Shown here one piece after another: positions 56,301-64,000 of a stretch of 64,000 nucleotides of DNA. The notes beneath the pieces are model-generated. The model was not told the DNA's origin, made no database searches, and was given only the letters and a program-made list of their open reading frames with translations. The position numbers and the translations under genes are program-made. The first letter of the stretch is position 1. The number at the start of each line of letters is the position of its first letter. The stretch is from Neodontobutis hainanensis (taxonomy: Eukaryota; Chordata; Actinopteri; Gobiiformes; Odontobutidae), in the NCBI GenBank assembly GCA_024349245.1, contig JALDNG010000105.1:157001-221000 (forward strand). The letters run 5' to 3'.

Positions 56301-58167
56301 AGGAGCAGTATCTCTAATCCCCAATGCTGCAGAGGGAAAGACATTGAAGCCAAACTAACTTTCAATAGTAACTGATATTTTAGACATTTAGGAGACGTTC
56401 TAGGACTAGTGGGACCTGAAGATGCACAGCACATTAGATTTCCACTTTAAAGACTGAGATTAAACTAAAAGTATATATTCTGGAAAATACTTTTTTGTTT
56501 TTGACTTGATCTGTAACGTGAAGATAGCTTTGTGTGCGATGCCTTGATGTGTGTATTTATTGTATTTTGGTGGTGAGTGATGACAAACGGTGAATCCATG
56601 TTCATGACTTTAGTGTTTTGGAGGTAGCTCCTGCGGGTATAAAAAAGTGCCCTCAAATCTGGTGAAGGCCAGATGGACCCGAACATTGCTGTGACAGTGT
56701 GCAAAGATTTTGTGTGACACTTATATTGTTCATGTTTACAAAAAGAGCCAAAATGGCTTTGAATTTGTCGTTCTTCATATTTATATTTATATTAAGTAAG
56801 GGTAATGTATTTTGTTTTTATGTCAAGTTTTATGTCAACTGACTTGAGTTTTACTAAGTTAATGTCAATATTAAATGTCAACAGAGCAACAAATAAATGT
56901 CTATTAAACACAATGTTGATTTTTTTTATTCTCAATATTGATGGCTTTCTTTACTTAATTACAAGGACTTGTAATGTAATTAAAATAGTTAAGTTACTTT
57001 ATTATTCATGTTCATTTAGTGTTAAATAAACACTACCGTTTGCCGTGATTAAAGATTTCAAGTTACTTAAATGAACATTTCAATTTAACATAAGTCAAAA
57101 TGTTTCTGTACTATTAACCTAAATATTTCTTGCAATAATTAAAACTTTTATGTTTTCCAACTCAAACATTATGAGGCAACTGACTGCCTCATAATGTTTG
57201 AGTTCTGGTAACTTATTTGGATTTACAGTGAAACGTTTTTTCCACATTTATTCATCCTTATGTTTTTCTCCCTCTTTCCAGAAACCGGACCTCCAGCTCC
57301 GTCCCATCTTCATCCCTCGCTCCGTCCTCCTCCAGCTCCGTCCCATCTTCATCCCTCGCTCCGTCCTCCTCCAGCTCCGTCCCATCTTCATCCCTCGCTC
57401 CGTCCTCCTCCAGCTCCGTCCCATCTTCATCCCTCGCTCCGTCCTCCTCCAGCTCCGTCCCATCTTCACCTCGCTCCGTCCTCCTCCAGCTCCGTCCCAT
57501 CTTCATCCTCGCTCCGTCCTCCTCCAGCTCCGTCCCATCTTCATCCCTCGCTCCGTCCTCCTCCAGCTCCGTCCCATCTTCATCCCTCGCTCCGTCCTCC
57601 TCCAGCTCCGTCCCATCTTCATCCTTCGCTCCGTCCTCCTCCAGCTCCGTCCCATCTTCATCCCTCCCTCCGTCCTCCTCCTCCAGCTCCGTCCCATCTT
57701 CATCCTTCGCTCCGTCCTCCTCCAGCTCCGTCCCATCTTCATCCCTCCCTCCGTCCTCCTCCAGCTCCGTCCCATCTTCATCCCTCGCTCCGTCCTCCTC
57801 CTCCAGCTCCGTCCCATCTTCATCCCTCGCTCCGTCCTCCTCCAGCTCCGTCCCATCTTCATCCCTCCCTCCGTCCTCCTCCTCCAGCTCCGTCCCATCT
57901 TCATCCCTCGCTCCGTCCTCCTCCAGCTCCGTCCCATCTTCATCCCTCGCTCCGTCCTCCTTCAGCTCCGTCCCATCTTCATCCCTCGCTCCGTCCTCCT
58001 CCAGCTCCGTCCCATCTTCATCCCTCGCTCCGTCCTCCTCCAGCTCCGTCCCATCTTCATCCCTCCCTCCGTCCTCCTCCTCCAGCTCCGTCCCATCTTC
58101 ATCCTTCGCTCTGTCCTTCTTTACCAAGTCCCACCGAGGCCTTAGAAGGAAAAAAGACTTTGACTAG
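53388..58167 (+). CDS. CC-G: CC chemokine with 21-unit Ser-rich tail
   Basis: Predicted join: 53388-53457, 53539-53647, 53850-53924, 57282-58167 (1140 nt, 379 aa). Core: VEKLTFCCTKVSTKEI, IIRYLVQKPAAPCVPAVI, FQTETGLYCSQVKAPWVKSK. Exon 4 lies after a 3.36-kb intron; it has lost the linker coding KQNKAKS through TSTA and starts directly RNRTSSSVPSSSLAPSSSSS. About 21 units follow in the Ser frame. One unit is 2 nt short and the next 1 nt short, so the frame is left for one unit and then restored; extra TCC codons give SSSSSS runs. The end FFTKSHRGLRRKKDFD is basic and differs from other copies. The Ser frame has no internal start codon, so it is visible only through splicing. NRTS is a possible N-glycosylation site. 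Confidence 0.75.
54096..54205. repeat. 110-bp direct repeat, left copy (CC-G intron 3)
   Basis: ATTACAGCGTACTGTTAATG through AAAGTTTAC is repeated with few changes at 58619-58730, so the pair flanks the far part of intron 3 and exon 4 of CC-G. Confidence 0.75.
54484..54866. repeat. 18-bp minisatellite with TGACGTGG, 21 units
   Basis: Tandem units ATCGATGACGTGGATGTA lie in CC-G intron 3. By count, 15 units contain TGACGTGG, 5 contain TGACGTTG and the last reads TGACGTCGACG. Units also hold ATCGAT. Frames across it are open on both strands because 18 is a multiple of three; this is not taken as coding. Confidence 0.95.
55205..55545. repeat. minisatellite of TAACTAAGTC and TAACTGGAGTTGA units
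   Basis: Alternating short units ACTAAGTCTAACTA and ACTGGAGTTGAACTA form a higher-order pattern across 340 bp in CC-G intron 3. Confidence 0.9.
55885..56115. repeat. dispersed repeat, copy 1 (CC-G intron 3)
   Basis: GTGAGCCGAAGAAATCATTT to the AATTACAAAA stretch recurs at 59315-59515 in the same orientation. Together with the 54.1/58.6 kb pair it points to a duplication of this intron segment downstream of CC-G. Confidence 0.7.
57159..57204. other. perfect inverted repeat, 20-bp arms, 6-nt loop
   Basis: AACTCAAACATTATGAGGCA is followed by ACTGAC and its exact reverse complement TGCCTCATAATGTTTGAGTT. It sits about 80 bp upstream of the CC-G exon 4 acceptor, next to the position where this copy's intron 3 departs from the others. 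Confidence 0.95.
57292..58110 (+). repeat. coding minisatellite of CC-G exon 4 (about 21 units)
   Basis: Units are as in CC-A and CC-C, mostly 39 bp; four are 42 bp with an added TCC, one is 37 bp and one 38 bp. Net length stays in frame for the Ser-rich reading. Confidence 0.95.
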
Positions 58168-58618
58168 AAGTCTCCACATTTCCCTCAGAGCACGTATATT
58201 TCCAGTCCTTTCCAAATGTTTACTTTCTTCACATGATTCTACTGCTGAACTAATTTCATTAAACTTTACGTTTACAATAACATGATATTAAATATGCCAG
58301 GGTAAGTCCCGAAAGTATTTCCATCCCTTTTGGGACACTACACAGGGTATTACCCAACACGTGAGAGCTGCAACTAACGCTTATGTTTTTCTGTCGACTA
58401 GTTTAATGATTACTTTTTTGATTAGTCGCCTAACCTAATGACTATTTAATATATATTTTTTTTATTTATCTAGTGTTCTTTTTATAAACTGAATAAAAGA
58501 GAACAATGGATTAATAAACTGTAATGCTTTTAAAGACGGTAGTAAATATGCATATTTTTAACTGAATGTGATTATTACAATGTTTAATGTGATTACTTTG
58601 ATTTAAATCTTAATTGCT

Positions 58619-58730
58619 AGATTACAGCGTACTGTTAATGTAAATCTAGAAGTTCATTTTAGGTCTACGTGTGCATAAACTACTTCTAACAACCAGTAAA
58701 TGTTAATTAAAAGTTGAAAGTTTACTTCAT
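58619..58730. repeat. 110-bp direct repeat, right copy
   Basis: Second copy of 54096-54205 with two or three substitutions, about 450 bp after the CC-G stop codon. Confidence 0.75.
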
Positions 58731-59314
58731 TTTTGCCAAAGTTCATTTCTGCTTTATTGTCAGTTCTTCCACATGTACAGTACAAACACAGAATCGAAAC
58801 TGTGTTAGACCCCGGTGCACAGGTAACAATAACATTAAAGCCTAAAAATCTAGATCAAAATATAAAATGTAGATAAAACTGTACAATTATACACTAAGGG
58901 AATGTTAAAAAAGACATATTAAATCAAAAATAAAGTTAACTAAAGCAGCGCAAGGCAAGGCCTCTTCCTGATGGCAGCAGCTGAAGAAGCTGTGGGATGG
59001 GTGGGTGGGTGGGTGGGATCACATGCAACACCGAGGGCTTTGTGGGTGAGACATGTTCCGTAAATGTGCTGGAAAGAGAGGAGAGAGACACCAATGATCT
59101 TCTCAGCTGCTCTCACTTTGCGTTGCAGAGTCTTTCGGCCGGACGTGTTGCAGGCGCCAACCCACATAGTGACATATTCAGTAATATACTACAGAATATA
59201 AATGTCTTTTTGTTCATAATTATTTTACAGATGGTCTTGGAACTTTCACTTTTGATCTCATTTGTGATTTTGTGCTCCAGAGGCCAGTGGCTTGGGCCCT
59301 GAAATGCATTCTAT

Positions 59315-59515
59315 GAGGATCTAGGTTTTCCGTGAGCCGAAGAAACCATTTGTGAAGTGCTGAGGTCTGCCAAACTGGTCTGAGCCTGCTTCCTGCTCCT
59401 TTGCTTGGCAGACGTCCTGAATCTACAGTAGATTCAAAGCCCTTTTGTGCCTGTACTTGGGTTTTGCTCTGTACATATAAATGCATAGAGGTGTGTTGGA
59501 GGAGAATTACAAAAC
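59315..59515. repeat. dispersed repeat, copy 2
   Basis: Counterpart of 55885-56115 with a deletion of about 35 bp between CTACAGTA and AAAGCCC. Confidence 0.7.
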
Positions 59516-59569
59516 AAATCACCGGAGGTTGTGTTCCAACTACAAAAGGATCACACTCCTCAGCCTCCC

Positions 59570-59765
59570 CGGGATAGTCTATGCCAGGGGCTGGAGGGTT
59601 CATAGTTTGTCCAGTCCACATGTGCTTTGTGGATCTGGAGACATTTAACTGTGTCCCTCGTGGTGCCCTGTGGGGGGTGCTCTGGGAGTATGGGGTCCGG
59701 GACCCTTTGCTAAGGGTTGTCCGGTCCCTGTACGACCAGAGCAGGAGCTTGGCTCATTGCTCCTT
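59570..59765 (+). mobile_element. Rex3-like LINE RT fragment (sense)
   Basis: The plus strand encodes FVDLETFNCVPRGALWGVLW and EYGVRDPLLRVVRSLYDQSR, the region before the catalytic centre of the same LINE family. One catalytic-region residue is altered and the fragment ends abruptly at 59765. Confidence 0.75.
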
Positions 59766-59955
59766 CACCTCAGGATCTCCACCAACCTGAAGGGGACAAG
59801 CCACCCTTTTCCAGCTGAGAACCATGGGCTCAGACTTGGAGGTGCTGATCCTCATCCCAGCCCGAAACACTCGGCTGCAAACCGTCCCAGTGCAGCTGGA
59901 GGTCCTAACTCGATGGAACCAACATCATCTACAAAAAGCAGAGACAAGAAATTGG
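59766..59955 (-). mobile_element. Rex3-like LINE fragment (antisense, abutting)
   Basis: CTCCACCAACCTGAAGGGGA onward is antisense to the SKSE.MVLSRKRVACPLQVGG part. It lies back to back with the sense fragment, so an inversion or twin-priming event is likely. Confidence 0.75.
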
Positions 59956-59959
59956 AATA

Positions 59960-61230
59960 CATTTCTGTAATTTTCAAAAATCAACATTGTTCATCTTGTT
60001 TTTCAGTTATTCTGAGCTCATTTTAGCTCAATATGATGGGCCCTTGAACTGACTGACTCTGGACTCTCTGCTGTTATAATAAACTCTACAGAGAAAAATA
60101 ATGAGTAAGTCTGTTAAATAACAGATCCATTTTTGTGTAACATGGGAACGTGGAGATTAAAGATTAATATCAGTGTGGTTCCAAGCCCACACGGTATGAA
60201 GACAATAAAAGAAAGAAATCAGGGGGAGAAGGAAAATGAAGAATTAGAATATGTGTCTTAAATGAAATTGAACAGAGCATGTTTATAAAGATAATAGATA
60301 TTTGGGCCATAAGCTCACATATAAAAGAAAAAAGAATGATACCAGAACCTAAGAAAAGAAACAATTATGTATTTTTCTCGTTTGGTTCTGGTGAATAATT
60401 AAAGACAGTGGATGTTTGTGTTCATGAAGAATGTTCCACAGTGACACAAGAGAACGGGTTTTACAGCACCCTCCCTTTCTTTGCTCACTTTCAGGAGCTA
60501 GAAATGTTTATTATTTTTATAAGAGCTGGAGTTTTAGCTCCTCAGTCATTGTTGGAGTCTTTACATTAAACAAACCTTTTAATACTTAATGAAAAATGTT
60601 AGAAATGTCAGTGACAGAAAAAGATTGAGAAAAATATTGTTTAATTGAATCATTTGAATTGATTACACACATTTGATGCTAATATGGTGTGTTATGCTTA
60701 TGGTTATAAGCATAAAGAGGAGGGAATGTTATAATCATTTAAATTTGCTGTTGTTTCTAATTACCTGGTGTTTACAGTTCTCTTCAGTTTATGTCGAATC
60801 GAATCATGTCCTACATCCTAATCCAGACATGAACGAGACAGAACTTTCCACGGGACTTTCTGCATCTGGAGCCTGTGCTGGGAGTGTGAAAGTAACGCCT
60901 CCTAAAGCTTTCCCTGCAGTAACTATAAAATCTAAGGTATTGTTTATTGAAGTAAACCTCAGCCTGAATAACTTGTGACATGTTTGTGGTTTTGCTTCAT
61001 TCTTGTAAGAATTAAACCTGGACATTCCTTTTTTAAATGATACTTATATACTTTCTACGTGTCGCTGTGGATAAATATAAAGACAAAGAATTCTTATAAC
61101 ATCTGGTTCAAATGGTTAAAGTCTATAAAGCTGTTTAATCTACTAAGAATGTTTTATTTCCAATGTTTTATTTCCAATGTTTGGAGACGTCTGCCAAAAA
61201 ACTACTGTAAATGTACAATGACTTCATTTT
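59960..61230. other. spacer before CC-H, no gene recognised
   Basis: AT-rich sequence without recognised motifs. An open frame at 60673-60978 has no start context or family match. Confidence 0.5.
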
Positions 61231-61374
61231 CTTACTGAAGTGTTTCGGTTTCAACTCAGTGGGAAAGTCCGTCCAACGCTCCACCCCTTCACTGAACTCT
61301 TAAATACAAGTCATCTCACAGCTCTCTTCACTCTCCCTTTACTCTTCTGTTTAGTTCTGGTATTTATTCTGAAA

Positions 61375-63141
61375 ATGAGCTGTGGAAACCTGCTGGTGCT
61401 GCTGCCTCTGATGCTGATGGCTCTGTCTCACTGTGGATATGCAGGTAACACCTCACTTTCACCCACAATATTTCATTCTCTTGCAGGTTTTTAAGAGTTT
61501 TTCATTGACATTTCTTGTTTTTTGTGTTGGATTAAAGAAGAAAAGGTGACGTCCTGCTGTAAAACTGTGTCTGACAAAGAGATCACTGAACCCATCATCG
61601 ATTATTCGGTCCAAAATCCCGCAGCTCCATGTGTCCCAGCCGTCATGTAAGTCCAGATTGATCCCATTATTTAATTTACAAACTAAAAACTGTTTTAAAA
61701 AGCTCACAAATATTAGATAAAAAAGTTAAATTTTGTTTTTTTGCGGAGGAAAACAAAACAAAACTAAATAAAAAAGACTTCATAATGACTAAAACGATGA
61801 ATAAATAGACTGATATTTTCGTCAAAGAAGAAAAGCCGAGACAAAAGTAACTTGTGAGAAAAAGCCGTCAGGAGAAGGGAAAGAGGAAATGGAAGAGGCG
61901 GGATGAGTCCAGCAGCCAATCAGAGCGCGTCTTGTTGTGACGCGGCGCTGGTGCCGGAAGCTAACGGGAGACAACAGCAACAACTGCGAACTGCGATAAA
62001 TGAAACATGTTGCTGACCTGTGGTCTCATTTCAAGTTTAAGAACAAAGAAAACAAATGGAAGTAAATAAATGTTTGCATTAGATGTTTCTGATGCTAGTG
62101 TTTATGTAGCATAACGAATATCCTCCTGTTCAATGCACTTTAGGTTCAAAGATGGTTTAGATGGTACGTTTATTATTATTATATATCTTTCTTGGGCTGT
62201 AAGGGCCTTTTGACGATTGTACATTTATTTAATTTAATTTAAAATAAGCTGTGAATGTGTGCATCTCTTTGAATCACATTGATGTCTTTGTGTTTAAGTT
62301 AAAATAGACGCAAGATTATTTTTAATATTGGTATTGTTTTTTATTGATTGAAACTATTTTCAATAAAAGGCAGTTGTGTTGAAATAAACAATGTGAAATA
62401 TATTTGCACATTTAAATCTCATTTCTAAAAAAGTATAATGTTATGTCTGATACAAAAGGACAAATGATTACCTCATGAATTTTTTTTTTTGTTTTAGTCG
62501 ACTAAATCTATTTTAATTTTAGTCGAGACTAAAACTAAATAAAAATTTCTTGTCAAAATTAACATTGAATAAAGTTAGATAAATTAACAAAACACTTATT
62601 TGAACAAGTTTATGTAGAAATGCTGTTGACTAAGACTCTGAGACTGAGCAGAGACTCTGAAAGACTGAGACTTGTTTTTGTGTTTTCTCTTTAGTTTTCA
62701 CACAAAGACAAGTAGTTACTGCTGTCATCTCAAAGCTGCCTGGGTCCAACGCAAGATCATTGAAATCAGGTGAGCTTCTTTTTCAGCTCCAGTTTGACTC
62801 GTCTCATTTTCAAGCTGCTTTCATTCAGTGTCGTTAAATACAAGTAGTAATTATTATCTTTGACTGATAATAACTGGAAAAAAGTGTTTCCACATTTATT
62901 TATCCTAAAGTTTTTTTCCTTTTTCTTTAGAAAACAGAAGAAGGCCAAATCCCTGAACGTACCTCCTCCTGTGAAGTCCACAGTGTCTCTTCTGTCCATC
63001 CTCACCTCCACCGCCGCTCCGTCCTCCTCCAGCTTCGTTCGATCCTTATTTCTCGCTCCGTCCTCCTCCAGCTCTGTCCCATCTTCAGCCTTCTCTCCGT
63101 TTTTTTTATTTTTTTATTTAACCTTTATTTATCCAGGATAG
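61375..63141 (+). CDS. CC-H: divergent CC chemokine with repeat-terminated tail
   Basis: Predicted join: 61375-61444, 61538-61646, 62695-62769, 62931-63141 (465 nt, 154 aa). The signal peptide ends SHCGYA. Core: EEKVTSCCKTVSDKEI, IIDYSVQNPAAPCVPAVI, then FHTKTSSYCCHLKAAWVQRK, which has an extra cysteine beside the fourth one and lacks the TGLYCSQ found elsewhere. Exon 4 has KQKKAKSLNVPPPVKSTVSL and two degenerate Ser-rich units (SSSSFVRSLFLAP, SSSSSVPSSAFSP). The canonical end is replaced by hydrophobic FFLFFYLTFIYPG read from an inserted T-rich repeat. Intron 2 holds a hAT-like insertion. An AAGAAG tandem acceptor precedes exon 2. Coding joins are intact, but the altered core leaves doubt about function. 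Confidence 0.65.
61725..62580. mobile_element. hAT-like non-autonomous element in CC-H intron 2
   Basis: About 850 bp of sequence separates GCTCACAAATATTAGATAAA from the normal continuation AGTTAGATAAATTAACAAAA. Its right end has TTTAGTCGACTAAATC and AGTCGAGACTAAAACTAAAT, and the left end has AAAACTAAATAAAAAAGACT and TATTTTCGTCAAAG in inverted relation, as in common fish hAT-derived elements. Exact ends and the target duplication are uncertain. Confidence 0.55.
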
Positions 63142-63352
63142 TACCGCTGAGATTACACATCTGTTTTAGAGGAGAGTCCTGGCCCCATGTGTGTTTTTGG
63201 GGAGGACTATTGTACATGTCTTTAGTGGTAGGGCAAACCGGAGGAAACCTACGCACAGGGAGGACATGCACACTCCAAACAGAAGGGTCCTGCCCTGGAA
63301 GGGAATCAAACCCAGGACCTTCTTGCTGTGAGGAAGGAGTGTTGACCACTCT
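63100..63352 (-). mobile_element. SINE-like insertion or junction after CC-H exon 4
   Basis: Starts with a T-rich run and TTTAACCTTTATTTATCCAG and ends AATCAAACCCAGGACCTTCT and GAGTGTTGACCACT, a tRNA box B-like sequence on the minus strand (GGTTTGATTCC). It replaces the end of CC-H exon 4 and abuts a partial exon 2 of the next copy. Confidence 0.6.
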
Positions 63353-63355
63353 GAT

Positions 63356-64000
63356 CCCATCATCGGTTATTTGGTCCAAAAACCCAAAGGTCCATGTGTC
63401 TGAGCCGTCATGTAAGTCCAGACTGATAACATTATTTAATTTAGAAACTAAACAAACTAAACTAAAGTTTATGCAGAAATGCTGTTGACCAAGATTCTGT
63501 GACTGACAGAGACTTGTGTCGCTGAAAGACTGAGACTTGTTTTTGTGTTTTCTCTTTAGTTTTCAGACGGAGACAGGTCTTTACTGCTCTCAGGTCAGCG
63601 CTCCCTGGGTCCAACGCAAGATCATTGAAATCAGGTGAGCTTCTTTTTCAGCTCCAGTTTGACTCGTCTCATTTTCAAGCTGCTTTCATTCAGTGTCGTT
63701 AAAAACAAGTAGAGTTATACTAATTATTATCTTTGACTGATAATAACTGCAGATTTAAAAACACCTCAGAGTAAGGTTTCTGAGTTTATGAAAAGCATAG
63801 TCTCCAGTTCAGTCTGTGTTACCTGTGTCCCTTGTACCTGGAACATGTAACTATTAGACTGGGACATATACTTTTATAATAATAATTCACATTTCTTCAG
63901 TGTCATGTAAACATTTATTCATCCATCTGTTTTTTTACTCTTTTTTACTCTTTTTTTAGAAAACAGAAGAAGGCCAAATCCCAGGACGTACCTCCTTCTG
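63356..64000 (+). pseudogene. CC-I: broken CC chemokine copy, runs off the window
   Basis: Only the 3' half of exon 2 is present (63356-63411), starting PIIGYLVQKPKGPCV and then an in-frame TGA at 63401-63403 where other copies read a Pro or Ser codon. Exon 3 (63560-63634) is intact: FQTETGLYCSQVSAPWVQRK. Exon 4 starts at 63960 with KQKKAKSQDVPPS and continues past the right edge. No exon 1 exists between CC-H and this copy. It is either a pseudogene or a source of alternative 3' exons for CC-H transcripts. Confidence 0.75.

Overview
The window is nuclear DNA of a teleost fish: spliced genes with GT-AG introns, fish-type Rex3-like, L2 and SINE repeats, a Tc1-type transposon and many minisatellites. 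No prokaryotic or organellar signal is seen. Almost all listed genes are multi-exon; exon joins were worked out by hand from splice sites, codon phase and comparison between paralogues. Every join given is in frame, but none is supported by transcript data.

Layout. 1-3.84 kb: first coding exon of msl2 on the minus strand with its intron and a GC-rich promoter region carrying a TCTCGCGAGA palindrome. 5.6-9.2 kb: a complete four-exon CXC chemokine gene (6636-7808) and a tandem second copy that keeps only the signal-peptide exon (9133-9202). 14.0-64.0 kb: a tandem array of CC chemokine genes, all on the plus strand, called here CC-A to CC-H (exon 1 at 14003, 22564, 31184, 35771, 40898, 44709, 53388, 61375), plus a broken ninth copy (CC-I) running off the right edge. 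A 15-kb block with CC-A and CC-B (about 9.26-24.26 kb) is duplicated as an 11-kb block with CC-C and CC-D (about 26.6-37.6 kb).

The most unusual feature is the fourth exon of the CC genes. After a normal chemokine fold the proteins carry a Ser/Pro-rich, mucin-like tail built from a 39-nt coding minisatellite (unit APSSSSSVPSSSL/F). Unit number runs from 1-2 (CC-D, E, F, H) through 8 (CC-C) to about 21 (CC-G) and 29 (CC-A), and CC-B has lost the tail through a small deletion. The repeat is open in all three forward frames, so 38-nt units (a 1-nt loss) change the tail composition without a stop. All eight predicted coding joins are whole multiples of three and end in a stop codon (93 to 507 aa). 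No membrane segment follows the tail, so these look like secreted chemokines on a mucin-like extension, reminiscent of CX3CL1 and CXCL16 but without their anchor.

The space between genes is repeat-rich: Rex3/RTE-like LINE pieces, L2 pieces, tRNA-derived SINEs (several with target-site duplications and an empty site in the sister block), a Tc1-like fossil with about 100-bp inverted repeats, a Ty3/gypsy RT fragment, pyrimidine-rich arrays upstream of three chemokine promoters, an 18-bp TGACGTGG-bearing array in the last intron of CC-G, and a perfect 20-bp-arm hairpin just before its last exon. Both chemokine types presumably act outside the cell on G-protein-coupled receptors; the AU-rich 3' regions fit the short-lived mRNAs typical of cytokines.
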